DNA from: Mortierella sp. BCC40632 | Lineage: Eukaryota; Mortierellomycota; Mortierellomycetes; Mortierellales; Mortierellaceae | Assembly (NCBI GenBank): GCA_011634665.1 | Contig: WAEK01000009.1 | Coordinates: 1,913,501 to 1,977,500 of the forward strand | DNA length: 64,000 bases | Direction: 5' to 3' | Shown: piece after piece, positions 52,750 to 63,947 of the stretch | Numbering within the stretch: position 1 is the stretch's first letter | Layout: each line of letters starts with the position of its first letter | Made by a program: the position numbers and the translations under genes | The notes under the pieces: model-generated | Seen by the model: only the letters and a program-made list of their open reading frames with translations | The model's database searches: none | Told to the model about the DNA's origin: nothing

Positions 52750-53531
52750 AAAAACATTACTGCGATTTTACTGAAAGAGTCCTTGCCAGGGATAATACTT
52801 TGACCACATTGTTGACTAAGAGAGAGCCTACCAGGGTTGTCGGAGCTATTGACATTGAAGGCTGCGGAAGCGCAGTAATCTTTTGAGAAGGGTAGGAAAT
52901 ACCATGCTAGAATTTCACTTCTGGAGTATTCTCAACTAGTCTTTTTTCTTTCTTTCTTTTTTTCAGTTTAGTTCAAAGATGGGAAACACCAAAACTTCAA
53001 CCTCAGTAGCTACTCTTCCAACACTCTTCTAACTATGCAGCCCCGTCAGATCATATCACTGCTCGCTCCATCAGGGCTTTCGTTGAAAAGCTGAGAGTAT
53101 CATTGGGGAAGAGGACAGGATAAGAGAGGAGAGGGAGGAGGACTATGTCAGCGACTTCAGCAACTGCAACGAGGATGGCAACAATCTATCGGATATACAT
53201 AGCACAAAAGTCGGTGGACGGTAATTCTCGGTATACTCCTCTTTCTCATACACATACACACACACACACTCTCTCTCTCTCTCCCTCATTCCATTTTGGG
53301 AGAAGTCCCGTCAAAGTTGTTATTCCGTCCCGCCGGTTTGGTCCTCATCTCCTTCCCATTTTGGCCACCATAATATATATGGCAAATTTTGTTGGGCTGT
53401 GTCCCATGTGATCTCTGCCAAGGCCCATCATAAATAGATTGGATGAGAAAAAGAGCATTACACTCAAGCTGATCCTTTCATTCTTTTTTATTTCCCATCA
53501 TTCATTGTTCATTCCTCTGCCGTTTCATAAA

Positions 53532-54980
53532 ATGGAGAAAGCCCTTTCACTCCCCGAGATTCGGAAACATATTGGATACTTTCTCTCGACTCAGGACCTG
53601 AAGACATGCACGACCGTTTCCAAAACTTGGGCTGAATCCATGGCTCCCTGGCTATGGTGGTCCCTAACTATCCAGAATGGAGACTACCCCGCCTCAACCG
53701 AGACTATTTCTAAATACGCTCACCATACCCGAGCCCTCGATCTCACCCAATCCGCTCTGTGCAAGGAGCAGTACGCTTTATTTCATTCCTTACAGGCTCT
53801 TGAAATCAAGGGTGTAATGGATTCGATACCCCAGGAAGAGATGACCGCTCTGATACAAAGCAATTGGTCTACTCTTCAGTCTTTGAGTGTCCTTGGATGC
53901 CATACTATGCCAGTAGAGGTTCTACAAACTATGATTGACTCTCCTGCACTCAAAAGTCTCACTCTCTTGTCCTTGGTGTTCTGCAATGAAAAGATGTGCA
54001 AAGATCTATTACAAGCCTGTACCCGTGTAGCCCAATTAAGACTCTCTATGGTTAATTGGGCTGATTGGTCTTTGCTATGGTCTACGACACAGGTATTCTC
54101 TCATGTCGAGTATCTGTTCTTAGGCCATCTCGACCATCCGGATCAACTTGGGATTCTCAGGGCTTGTCCAAACCTAAGAACACTGCTCATTGCCTTGCAA
54201 AATACGATCAGTTTCCAAGAGTTTAGCAAAAGTCTACTTCCCAGCTGTCCAAGGCTACAGACGCTCCTCTATGATCATCCATTTGTTGCGACTACCGAAG
54301 ATCTAGGCAAACTCCTCCAAGCCCTGCCTCGGATGAAATGTATTCAAATGGGATGCATTCAGGGAGGGGTCAGGTTTATTCCTTCACCCATGGCATTTGC
54401 TCACCACTTTTCATCCCTTCAGGCAATCATGCTCACCTTTTTCGAGTCATGTACAAGTGTAGAAGTACAGACTCTTCTTTGTTCCTGTCCCAATCTCCGA
54501 CATATCGCAGGAGAACAACTTTCTGTTGGAGATATCAACCCCGAAACACCATGGGTCTGTCTAGGACTTGTACACTTTGGCATCCGTCTCTTTGAGAACC
54601 CGGAGGATCTGGAGCATCAGGCCCTCGTCTATTCTCAACTCGCACGCCTTACTCGACTTCGCGTTCTTAGCATTGGCGGAAGGACCCCATCAACAGCTCC
54701 ACTAGTCAAAAGGGTCCTTGGTCTTCGTGAGGGACTGGAGGTTCTGTCGCCTCTCAAGCGACTCTTTCATCTAGAAATATCCGGTCTTCCGGTCGACTGG
54801 CAGGAAGATGATATTGAGTGGATGATCCAAGAATGGCCAAACCTTTATTCAATTAATGGATTACTTAGTAATGATGCGGCTAGGAACAGTTCTCTCTGGA
54901 AACGACTCAGCTCTGCTGGAATCTACTTGAAGGAGTATAGCTACGACTTTTTGGATTATATTGATACCAGTACGAATTAA
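53532..54980 (+). CDS. F-box/LRR protein, MEKAL subfamily
   Basis: A 482-residue intronless ORF from ATG 53532 (MEKALSLPEIRKHIGYFL); an upstream in-frame ATG at 53439 is less likely because it does not align with paralogues. The F-box is 1-45 (KTCTTVSKTWAESMAPWLWW). Repeats include LRACPNLRTLLIAL, LLCSCPNLRHIAGEQLS, WVCLGLVHFGIRL and IEWMIQEWPNLYSING. It ends YIDTSTN. Its 5' flank has the same CA/CT-rich block and TTCATTCATTGTTCATTC-type sequence as the gene at 58331, marking these two as a close pair. Confidence 0.85.
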   Translation: MEKALSLPEIRKHIGYFLSTQDLKTCTTVSKTWAESMAPWLWWSLTIQNGDYPASTETISKYAHHTRALDLTQSALCKEQYALFHSLQALEIKGVMDSIPQEEMTALIQSNWSTLQSLSVLGCHTMPVEVLQTMIDSPALKSLTLLSLVFCNEKMCKDLLQACTRVAQLRLSMVNWADWSLLWSTTQVFSHVEYLFLGHLDHPDQLGILRACPNLRTLLIALQNTISFQEFSKSLLPSCPRLQTLLYDHPFVATTEDLGKLLQALPRMKCIQMGCIQGGVRFIPSPMAFAHHFSSLQAIMLTFFESCTSVEVQTLLCSCPNLRHIAGEQLSVGDINPETPWVCLGLVHFGIRLFENPEDLEHQALVYSQLARLTRLRVLSIGGRTPSTAPLVKRVLGLREGLEVLSPLKRLFHLEISGLPVDWQEDDIEWMIQEWPNLYSINGLLSNDAARNSSLWKRLSSAGIYLKEYSYDFLDYIDTSTN

Positions 54981-55569
54981 ACCTATTCTTTTTTTTTTTT
55001 CTTCCCACCTTCTCACCACAATTTTTGTTAAACGCCTTTCTTGGCGTCAAGTCTTGTGATCATGTCGAATGGAGTGGTGAAGGTGGTGGTGGTTGGAGGG
55101 GGGAGGGGGTTGCAGCAGTTTTTTGAAGAGATCTCTCCAGGGTGGTTTAGGAGACTAGGATCAATCAGAAGAGGGGGATTCCTCAAGTCGGGATAAGTTA
55201 TGCAACACATCTTCTTGAGATTGCTCCGCACTGGATCCTACTCAAAAACGCAGAACTAGGAAAAAGAAAAAGAAAAGAAAAGCATTCATTAAGGTTTGTA
55301 TTGTTCGATACATCAAGAAGTATTCAAGGAAGGAGGAAGGCAATCTCCTTTTTTTTTTTCCAATCCATCCTTGGTCATGTAACTTGTCCCAGAGGTAAAC
55401 GTGACGGCGCATAGTGTGCTGTGCTCTCTCTACCTTTTTGAGCTGTGCTACCCTAGAACGGAATGAGGGCTTATGAGTCCACATGCTCTCTGATGTTCAA
55501 CATGAGCAAATCTGATCATGTTCTCATCGCCCTTCTTATCATCATTCATCTCTCAATTTTTTTTTACTG

Positions 55570-55990
55570 CTCACGAGTTGGAGAAGGCTCTTTCTACCCC
55601 CAAAGATCAAAAGGCAGACATGACTATTTCCAAGACTTGGGCCGAATCCATGGCATGGCGACTGTGGCAGTCCACTCTCTCACTCGATTCCTTACACTTA
55701 CCGAGTACCACCAGTGAAACTGGTCCACTCTTCAGTCATTAGATACCCATGAAAAAATGTCAAGAAACCCCGGTCGAGGTTCTCCTAGCCGTCATCAACT
55801 CTCCAGACTCTACCGAATCAGAGTGACAGGAGAATAATTTAACGAAAGTAAAGGGTGGATGAATCTGGCAAAGTCCACTCCCTGAAGAAAGAGGATAAGG
55901 CAGTACAAACTCACTGGACAAGATTTTGGAAGCGGAAAAAAAAATCCTACAACATACTTGCACAGTCTGGTAGAGACACTTCCATGGAAT
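55570..55990 (+). pseudogene. F-box/LRR gene remnant (N-terminal part)
   Basis: LEKALSTPKDQKADMTISKTW and AESMAWRLWQSTLSL in one frame match the F-box of MEKAL genes with a deletion of about 15 codons. Later WSTLQSLDTH, PVEVLLAVINSPDS-like and related words follow in broken frames. Everything after about codon 130 is missing. 54985-55560 and 55990-56650 hold only short ORFs, an A36 run at 56376-56411 and other low-complexity tracts. Confidence 0.65.
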
Positions 55991-56373
55991 CATGGCTACC
56001 AACGAGATCCGACACATGAAATAGAAACAAGGTACCTTCCCTGAACCATAATATATGCAATAATGGATCCGAGGACAACTCCACACACACACACACGCAC
56101 ACATGTTCTTCTTGTGCCCCCATCAAACGACAGGCATGACTAAATATCCTCAAGAGACAATAACCAAGATGGGCTGGGCTGATGAAGATCCGTGCTTCAT
56201 GACAGAACCTAGCTCCTACACAAAAATCAAGGTCATTCAAAAAGTATCAGCTCTCCCTTTAACAAGTGAAAGCTTTTTGGGCGTACTTGGTATTCTGGAG
56301 GATGCATTATGCATCGGTAATGGAAGAGACCAGTCTACTGTCGTCAACTGGTACAGGCCTTATGCATGAAAAT

Positions 56374-56412
<39 letters not shown>

Positions 56413-56656
56413 GGCATTCACCTCATTTTACTGCAAATCAAATTTGAGTGGATCAACGGACAAGCACACCTCGTTGCTGAGGCTGAATAAAAGTACCCGG
56501 CGTAAAAAAAAAAAAAAAAGCTCTGTAGAAAGTGGGAGCGGTGGATGTAGTGGAGGGTTTGGACGACGAGAATAATATTTCATGTCCTTGTCCATCAAGG
56601 AGAAATGGGGAGAGGGGGGGGGGAATAAGGGTGTAGTAGAAAAAGGAACAAGAGTT

Positions 56657-56998
56657 CTATTTACACACTACTTTTTGCTTGCAGCATCTCGGGTATGTGC
56701 CAGAAACGTCTTCATATCGACACGTTTTCATATCATAAGGGTAGAGTGTTGGTCCACAAGTCGATCCCGAGTAACCTCCTTCAAAGCATTGAATTTCCTG
56801 ACAGTTTGGATCGTCTGGTCCTTTCCCACGCAGCTTCACGCTAGTGCCCACTTTGATGGAGCGATGGTGATCAAGGTGGCAATATCCATCCGTTGTATCA
56901 GTTTCGCCTCGATAAGCCGCTGCCAATGCTGAAGGAATTATTGATAGGACTAGTACAAAGGCCAGATGGCAGAGGATCCTCGAAGAAATTGGTCGCAT
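56657..56998 (-). CDS. Small secreted SVWC-domain (single von Willebrand C) protein
   Basis: A 113-residue ORF. ATG 56998 gives a signal peptide (MRPISSRILCHLAFVLVLSI, cleavage near residue 27 after ALA); the frame is open upstream but that part has no signal. The mature chain has exactly eight Cys at 40, 66, 71, 81, 93, 105, 106 and 112. The pattern DPNCQEIQC, STCGP, TC and YPRCCKQKVVC matches the single-domain VWC fold, known mainly from arthropod secreted proteins such as Vago. It is intronless here. Neighbouring sequence is F-box remnants and low-complexity DNA. Role unknown; extracellular. Confidence 0.7.
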   Translation of the reverse strand: MRPISSRILCHLAFVLVLSIIPSALAAAYRGETDTTDGYCHLDHHRSIKVGTSVKLRGKGPDDPNCQEIQCFEGGYSGSTCGPTLYPYDMKTCRYEDVSGTYPRCCKQKVVCK

Positions 56999-57359
56999 GT
57001 TGGTGATGGAGGCAAGGGGTTTGTATACTGTACTTGCTTCAGCGGTGCGTGGTCCTTGAATTGTGGCAGAAAAACAGGAGGAGGTGTTGAGAAATAGATC
57101 AGAAAATGCCTGTAATCTCGCGAGGCAACTCCCAGAGGCGTGATACCAAAATCCTATCCAATACCCTAGCAGTAGTCTTCCCAGAGTAGTAGTTCTTGCC
57201 AATGTTTCTTAGTTTGGTGAATGGCCTTTTAAAAGAAGGATCCGTGCTCTTGCGAAAATATTGGGAGGTGGGGGGGGGGCGTATTGAATCTGAGAATTTG
57301 TGTGAGGATCGCAGAGTGCTTGACACATCTTTAAATGCGAAAGACGCCAAGGAGGAATA

Positions 57360-57480
57360 ACATTAAGGAGGGACGACACCAGGAAGGGAATGCATGTAAG
57401 ACGGACGACATCTAGGAGGAGAAACACCAAGGAGAGAAACAACCAAGGAGGGACAACATCGAGGGACACTAACCAAAGGG
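57360..57480. repeat. Degenerate ~15-bp minisatellite, AACACCAAGGAGGGA-like
   Basis: Units such as ACATTAAGGAGGGACG, AACACCAAGGAGAGA and CAACCAAGGAGGGACAAC follow one another in diverged form. No gene crosses it. Confidence 0.5.
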
Positions 57481-57599
57481 GCTGTCCTCAGCGACGGGTA
57501 GAAAGACAGGAAGAGGTGGGGGGTGAGGTTACAAAGAAGAGGGGAGGGAGGAGACAAAGAATGAGAGGACATCCGCTAGTATCCTCACTATAATAGGTA

Positions 57600-57850
57600 T
57601 GGTATTTCAGGAGCCAAAGCTGGTCAAAGATCTATTACAAGTATGTGCCCGTCTGGCCCGCTTGATGCTCGCTATGGTTGCTATCGACCACAACCCACAT
57701 GTTCTCTCGCCTCAAGTTCCTGTACTTGACTAGGCTCGAATACCCAGATCAACCTGCAGTTCAAAAGACATGTCTAACACTCTGCCCCTGTCTCAACACC
57801 CAATACTTTAGTGAAGGACAACTTTATGCCTGGGACATTCGGCCGTGTTA
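57600..57850 (+). pseudogene. F-box/LRR gene remnant (middle section)
   Basis: KLVKDLLQVCARLARLMLAM, then RLKFLYLTRLEYPDQPAV and SEGQLYAWDIRP-like sequence match the middle of MEKAL genes with stops and an internal deletion of roughly 180 codons. It is adjacent to the intact gene at 58331 and in the same orientation. Confidence 0.7.
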
Positions 57851-58330
57851 CTATCAGGCTCGATTAAGAGTGCCTTGTTTGCCTTTGGTGTCGGTAGATC
57901 GGACACCAATGATCTGCATAGAAGGAGAAGAAGAAGAAGAGATAGCTCATTGGGAGGAGTATGTACTACTCAAAGTGTCAAGGCACACAAGGGTCACTCT
58001 CCCAGTCAACCCACCAATCCAAGTCTTGCACAAAGTCGGATAGTCAAAACAAGAGGCAGTCGCCTCTACCAGAGCCCATGTGGATCGCCAAAGAAGAAAC
58101 GTGGCATCGTTCCTTCCACTACCGCTATTACTTGTTTGCCATACACACATACACACACACTCTCTCTCTCTCGTCCTCCTTCCATCTTGGGCCTCGCTGC
58201 TCATCTGCTGATCTGTGATGACCTCACATGTTTGGCACAGCCAAATAGAGTTACGTCCCCACCATGCTCTCCTTTTTGCATCATTCATCGTTCATTCATT
58301 AATTCATTCATTCCCTTTGCCACTCACAAC

Positions 58331-59779
58331 ATGGAGAAGGCTCTTTCCATCCCCGAGATTCGGAAACATATTGGCTACTTTCTCTCGATTCGAGACCTAA
58401 AGGCTTGTATGACCGTATCCAAGGCCTGGGCCGAGTCCATGGCTCCATGGTTGTGGTGGTCCGCTACCATCCAAAAAACAAACGACACTGCCTCCATTGA
58501 GACTATTTCCAAGTATGCTCCCCATGTCCGGTTCCTATATCTTGACCGAGTCATCCTGGGCAAGGACAGATATACTTTATTCCATTCCTTGCAGACCTTT
58601 GAGTTCAGAGGTTTGAAAAGCTCTACTCTCCAGGACGAGTATATCGCTCTCATTCATCGTAACTCGTCTACTCTTCGGTCTTTGACTGCAGAGGATTGTC
58701 GAGAAATACCGACTGAAGTTCTACGAGCTGCAATCAACTCTCCTATGCTCAAGAGTCTTTCTCTTTCAGAAGTAGTGTTCCAAGAGAAGAGACTAGCCGA
58801 GGAGCTGATACAGACATGTACTCGCTTGAACCGATTGATGCTCACTATGAACAATTGGTCAGATTGGTCCCCGCTCTGGACCTCAACCCAGGTGTTCCCC
58901 CATCTCGAGTTTCTTTGCTTGAGTACTCTTACCCGTGCAGAACAGCTTAAGATCCTAAGGTCATGCCCAAATCTAAGAACACTAGTCATTTCCCTACGCA
59001 ATACGATCTCTACGCAAGAGCTTGCCGAGGTTCTACTCCCTAGTTGTCCAAAGTTACATTCGTTCTTTTATGACCATTCCAGGAACGTCACTACCGATGA
59101 TTTGGACAAGCTACTTCAAAGTCTGCCTTTGTTGAAATGTCTACAGATAGGAACTTCCAGAAATTGGATCAACTGTATCCCTCCACCCAGCTCTTATTCT
59201 CGTCATTTTGCATCTCTTCAAGCCATCCTGTTTACATCTCTCCAACCTTCTACGAGTACAGATATTCAGACCATCCTTTGTTCTTGTCCCAACCTCCGAT
59301 ATATCAATGGAGGACAAATCCTTGTCTCAAGCATTGACCCAGACAGGCCATGGGTCTGCTTACAACTCGAACATTTTGGCGTCCTTGCGTTGGAGCAACC
59401 AGAAGAGGTAGCTCAACAGACTACTCTCTATCGTCAGCTCGCACGCCTTACGCAACTCCGAGTTCTTTTCATTGGTAGAAGGATCCGGACGGCACAACAT
59501 CGACTCTCCAAGATTCTTGGTCTTCAAGGAGGCCTCGAGTTATTGAAGCCCCTGAAACGACTTGTTCATTTGGATCTCTCGAGTCATGCTGTTGATTGGG
59601 AGGAAGAAGAGATTGAATGGGTGATCCAATCCTGGCCAAACCTTTATTCGATTCATGGATGCATTCATGAGGATGAAAGCAAGAGACTTTTCCTTTGGGA
59701 ACGGCTCCGATCGGCCGGGATCCTGTTAGGGAAGTTTAGATATGACTTTTGGGACTTTATTGATGTCGATGTGGATTGA
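58331..59779 (+). CDS. F-box/LRR protein, MEKAL subfamily
   Basis: A 482-residue intronless ORF from ATG 58331 (MEKALSIPEIRKHIGYFL). The long upstream extension of the frame runs through the remnant and microsatellites and is not coding. F-box 1-45 (KACMTVSKAWAESMAPWLWW). Repeats include LRSCPNLRTLVISL, ILCSCPNLRYINGGQIL, WVCLQLEHFGVLA and IEWVIQSWPNLYSIHG. It ends FIDVDVD. It is the closest relative of the gene at 53532 by sequence and flanks. A (GAAA)n tract follows, and 59815-60430 shows only T runs and no gene. Confidence 0.85.
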   Translation: MEKALSIPEIRKHIGYFLSIRDLKACMTVSKAWAESMAPWLWWSATIQKTNDTASIETISKYAPHVRFLYLDRVILGKDRYTLFHSLQTFEFRGLKSSTLQDEYIALIHRNSSTLRSLTAEDCREIPTEVLRAAINSPMLKSLSLSEVVFQEKRLAEELIQTCTRLNRLMLTMNNWSDWSPLWTSTQVFPHLEFLCLSTLTRAEQLKILRSCPNLRTLVISLRNTISTQELAEVLLPSCPKLHSFFYDHSRNVTTDDLDKLLQSLPLLKCLQIGTSRNWINCIPPPSSYSRHFASLQAILFTSLQPSTSTDIQTILCSCPNLRYINGGQILVSSIDPDRPWVCLQLEHFGVLALEQPEEVAQQTTLYRQLARLTQLRVLFIGRRIRTAQHRLSKILGLQGGLELLKPLKRLVHLDLSSHAVDWEEEEIEWVIQSWPNLYSIHGCIHEDESKRLFLWERLRSAGILLGKFRYDFWDFIDVDVD

Positions 59780-60433
59780 GAATAAAAAGAAAGAAAGAAA
59801 GAAAGAAAAAGGCTACCCACTAAGTCACCCGAAACAGCCTCTCTCTCTCTCTCCCCTGGAGCCGAATTTTGGGGTCAAAATCAATTAGCTTTTTTTTTTT
59901 CTTATTTGCAAACATTGAGAGAAAGAGAAAAAAAGATTGCTCCGCAATCTGAAGATCGTGTCTTGCTACTCAGATCCGACTCGAGAGTTGGAGCCGAGAA
60001 TTTACTACACTTACCTCCGACATTAGACTGGGGTTCCCAAAGGCCGACAAAGGAAAGATATATTTTACATATACTAGAAAGTACTTTGCCAAGAAAGCTC
60101 AGGAGATTCCGACATAGCCTCTTTTTTTTTTTTTTTTTTTCGGGTCGTAGGTCCGTCCTGCTAGGAGAAACACGTCTATGGTGGCGCAGTCTCTAGGATG
60201 GAGAACCCCAAGAGTTGCCTTTTGGGTTTTCGTTTTCTTGGCAGTGAAAGGCCGAAAGCAAAGAGAAGGTCGTGTCCATCCAACAATGGCCACTTGGCAA
60301 ACTCTTGAGCTTTCTTAGAAAAAAGTAAAGGAAGAGGAAGGATGGAGCGAGAACATGTGCAGAGAGGAAATGATCAAATCTCATTGCCCAAACTAACTCC
60401 CCCCACCCCCACCTCACCTCCCTTCATTCAAAT

Positions 60434-61867
60434 ATGGAAAAGGCACTTTCACTCCCCGAGATTCGAAAACATATTGGCAGGTTTCTTTACCTCTCCGACC
60501 TCAAGACTTGTTCCCTCCTCTCTCATGCCTGGGCAGAATCCATCTCCCCCTGGCTCTGGTGGTCCGTCACCTTGAGTCCAGGGAAAAGACATGCACCACC
60601 AGAATCCCTTTATCGACATTTCTCTCAAACGCGATCCCTCGACCTCATCCGAGAAGATGGCCAACACAATGACCTGTACCCTTTGTTTGACCGCCTTCAA
60701 CGACTAAAGATCCTTGACCCTTCTCCAGAGCCAACGAATCTGGAGGAACGATGGACGGAATTGATTAAACGGAATCAAATGACGATCCAAACCATGGTTC
60801 AGGATGTTACACTGAGTTTCTCCAAAGAGTTGATTCGGGCGTACCTCGATTGTCTGAACCTCCAGGAATTGACCATGACCAAGACTACATTTGTTTCCCA
60901 AGACCTTGTCCAACAAATGATTCAAACCTGTTCTCGATTGACCTTTCTCAATCTACACTCGGTCTACTTTTCAGACAACTCTCTTTGGTCATCCACTCAA
61001 CTTGTCTTGAATCACCTCAAGTTCTTGCGCATGTCTCGCGTTCATCCTCAAGTCCAGCTTGAGATCCTGAGACGGAGTCCAAATCTGGAAAAATTAGTCC
61101 TGACCGAAAAGGAGTTCATCCCCACAGATGAATTTATCGAGACCGTGATCCCGGCCTGTCCAAAACTCAGTGCATTGATCTATCATAGTCTCTGTCTTCC
61201 AGAGGACGATCAAGAGAACTTTGTCAATGCTCTGCTGCCTCCCATGAAATGTCTCTTGATCGGTCATCCACATCAACAAAAGAGCTGTCTGCCTTCACCT
61301 CTTTCCTTGGCACCTCACTTTGCGAGTCTTCGAGTGGTCGATCTCTTGTTCTTTAAAGAGAACGCGAGTCCCTCTGTCCAAACTATCCTTTGCTCTTGTC
61401 CAAATCTTCGATTCATTAGTGGAGGACGGATTGAAGCTCGGGATGTTCAACAGGGCTCATCCTGGGTTTGTTTGGGTCTTCAATACTTTGGTATTCGGAT
61501 CTTGGATTTTGAAGAAGACAAGGCGATGCAAGCGATTGTCTTTGGGCAGATCGCTCGACTGACACAGCTTCGAACCTTGGACATTGGTCGAATGGGACTT
61601 CATCGAGACAAGAGACGTCTCCAAGTGAGTAAAGGGTTGGGTTTACTTCGTTCGTTGAAGCAATTGGAGCATATTGATTTGATGGGTTTGTTACTCAATT
61701 GGCGAATGGAGGAAGTGGAATGGATGATTTGTATTTGGCCACAACTTCGTTCTGCCTATGCTCGATTCCACGAAGATCAAATCATTAACCGTGAACTTTG
61801 GGAACGATGCAAGGAAGCTGGGATTCGACATTCTAATCCTCGGATTGACATCATGGAGTTTGCTTAA
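60434..61867 (+). CDS. F-box/LRR protein, MEKAL subfamily
   Basis: A 477-residue intronless ORF starting MEKALSLPEIRKHIGRFL at ATG 60434. F-box 1-45 (YLSDLKTCSLLSHAWAESISPWLWW). Repeats include LRRSPNLEKLVLTEK, ILCSCPNLRFISGGRIE, WVCLGLQYFGIRI and VEWMICIWPQLRSAYAR. It ends IMEFA, lacking the acidic FIDxD tail of its relatives. It is the last copy before the conserved glycogen synthase gene and converges with it. Confidence 0.85.
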   Translation: MEKALSLPEIRKHIGRFLYLSDLKTCSLLSHAWAESISPWLWWSVTLSPGKRHAPPESLYRHFSQTRSLDLIREDGQHNDLYPLFDRLQRLKILDPSPEPTNLEERWTELIKRNQMTIQTMVQDVTLSFSKELIRAYLDCLNLQELTMTKTTFVSQDLVQQMIQTCSRLTFLNLHSVYFSDNSLWSSTQLVLNHLKFLRMSRVHPQVQLEILRRSPNLEKLVLTEKEFIPTDEFIETVIPACPKLSALIYHSLCLPEDDQENFVNALLPPMKCLLIGHPHQQKSCLPSPLSLAPHFASLRVVDLLFFKENASPSVQTILCSCPNLRFISGGRIEARDVQQGSSWVCLGLQYFGIRILDFEEDKAMQAIVFGQIARLTQLRTLDIGRMGLHRDKRRLQVSKGLGLLRSLKQLEHIDLMGLLLNWRMEEVEWMICIWPQLRSAYARFHEDQIINRELWERCKEAGIRHSNPRIDIMEFA

Positions 61868-61869
61868 GC

Positions 61870-62345
61870 CTGACGTCGCCTCAGAAATAAACTCAAAGAT
61901 ATTCCATCTTTTTTTCCAAAAGTCAAATTCCTTCACCCTTGGTCTTGACCCTTTTGTCTTTTCGACAATACAAAGTTGCCATTTATGTCTTTACACACTC
62001 TTTCTCTATCTACATCTCTTTCATTTCCTAGTTTTCTATCAAGAATAGCAAAGAACTCTTTGCCACACAATTGGATATATTACAAATTGGTTTCTGGTTT
62101 TGGTTGTTTTTTTTTTTTGCTTCTGAAGCAATGAACAGGAAATGTCAAAGGAAACAATTAAAAGAAGCAGACAAGGCAAATGAGGAAGAGAGAAGAAAAA
62201 ACAGCAAATAGCAACAGCACACAATACATCCAACAGTTCAATATGCAAATCGGTTAAACAAGGAATTTGAGAGATGAGGAGAGGAGAGGAAACAAAACGA
62301 AACGAAACGAAACGAAAGGACTAAGGAAAAGGGTTACACAAACTA
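61870..62345. other. Intergenic stretch between converging genes
   Basis: This holds the 3' ends of the last F-box gene and glycogen synthase. It is A/T-rich, with a T11 run at 62106 and an (ACGAA)n tract at 62289-62315. No further gene is seen. Confidence 0.6.
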
Positions 62346-62346
62346 C

Positions 62347-63947
62347 TTAGTGTGCACGACCGTTAACTTGGGTATGGCTTTTTGCTGCATGGGCTGCCTC
62401 CGCTGCCTCTTCAAACTCGCCTTCGGCCAAGAGCTCCTCTGGCTTGGATTGACGTCGGAATGGGATCTTGATCGGAAGATCTACTGCCTCGTCCTCTTCC
62501 TGACCCATCTTGTATGCCAAGTACCGCTCACGATCATGGATCGACATATTGGCCAGCGTCAGATCCTCCGAACCTTCCAAGGGCGTACGGATCCGAGGTG
62601 ACCCAGGAGCTGACCTTGGCTTGGGCACCTTGGTCCGCTCAGCCGCACCCTCATTCACCGCTCCAAAATAATCGTCGTCAAACGAGTCGGGGTACGCCCT
62701 CCGGAGAGCCAACTGGCGTGCCTTGATATACTCCAAGCCCATGCGCTTCCAGTCCAAGAGATCCGAGAGACGCTCCGTTCGGTTACGTTGGTTGATACGC
62801 TGACGGCGTGACTTTTGAGTGAAACGGAGCATCTGATCAGCCAGCTGCTCGACAGACTCTTCGACAGACTTCATCCGGCGGTCAACAATGTAGATTCCGT
62901 ATTCTGAAGAGTCGACAATGTTGTCATCCATAAAACAGCCAAATCCAGAAAGATTAGTGGTGATGCTAGGAACGCCCATGACTGTACACTCTGCAGGTGT
63001 GTAACCCCAAGGCTCATAGTAGGACGGGAAGACACCCAAGTGGCATCCACGGACAAATTCTTCGTAATCGAGGCCAAAGAGAGGGTTGCTCGAGTTCAAG
63101 AACTCGGGGTGGAATACAATTTTGACACGATCCGATGGGTGGTTGAAAAGTCCAACACGGCGCAATTGGCTCAAGACTGGATCTTGGTTGTCATCAGCCA
63201 TATTGTGAGTGACAATAGGTGGCAGGGTCGAACGCTTCAAAGCAAATGTCCTGCGCTTGAGCAAGATCTGGTCTTCACTCGTCAAAAACTGGGTCGTGTT
63301 TACATCGCCTCCACTATTGGTCGCATTGAGTAAGAAAAAGTACAAAAGAGGGAATACCAAATTAGTATCGGTATCGGAGGAGTTGATCTACTTGAACCAC
63401 CCGAAAAATCTCAGTCACAGATCGCATAGACATACCGAGCGGCCTTTTCAAAAAGTCTCGTCTCCATGCGCTGAGCAATATCATGGACAGTCTCCTTGAG
63501 CTGCTTGACAACGGCTTGACCCTTCAGGGTCTCGACAGTGAACGAGTGTGTCTCGGCAGGGGTGATGATGAAAGCAACGATGGTTGTTTGCGAGTTTGCT
63601 GCCTTGAGCTTCTCATTCAGGCCTAAATATCAATTTTTATGCAGCACAAGATCTAGTCAGTCCACTGCGTCATGCTTCTCAAATGACCTCTTGTGTCTGT
63701 ATCAATTTGTACTCCAAAGGACACTTACGGTGAAGAGACTCGATAAACATGTCCAAGCCCTTGTTACGGTACTCATAACGTCCTGCAGTGAAAAAGTACA
63801 GAGTGTTCTCGAGATCAAAGTCGTAATGGCCATAAAAGTGACCCCGAATAAAGTCATGGATACGCTCCTTAGAGACGGCGTGCAGATTTTGGAACTCGTG
63901 CATAGCCGAGAACTTGACTACATTCAATCCGTTGGGCAACACTCCAT
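62347..63947 (-). CDS. Glycogen synthase, C-terminal part (5' end outside window)
   Basis: Three exons on the minus strand: 63947-63729, 63622-63436 and 63313-62347, with introns bounded by GTAAGT/TTTAG and GTATGT/AATAG; the 63948 side is an acceptor whose donor lies beyond the window. Family-specific words: [86 protein letters not shown] and [20 protein letters not shown]. It is a GT3-family enzyme that extends alpha-1,4-glucan from UDP-glucose in the cytosol. The C-terminal Ser/Pro-rich region ([13 protein letters not shown]) fits the phosphorylated regulatory tail of fungal and animal enzymes. It is intact as far as visible. Confidence 0.95.

Noticed and set aside
57845..58330. N-terminal extension of the F-box gene at 58331
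   Set aside because: The extension is built from an F-box remnant and microsatellites; all paralogues start at the MEKAL or MEHAL methionine.
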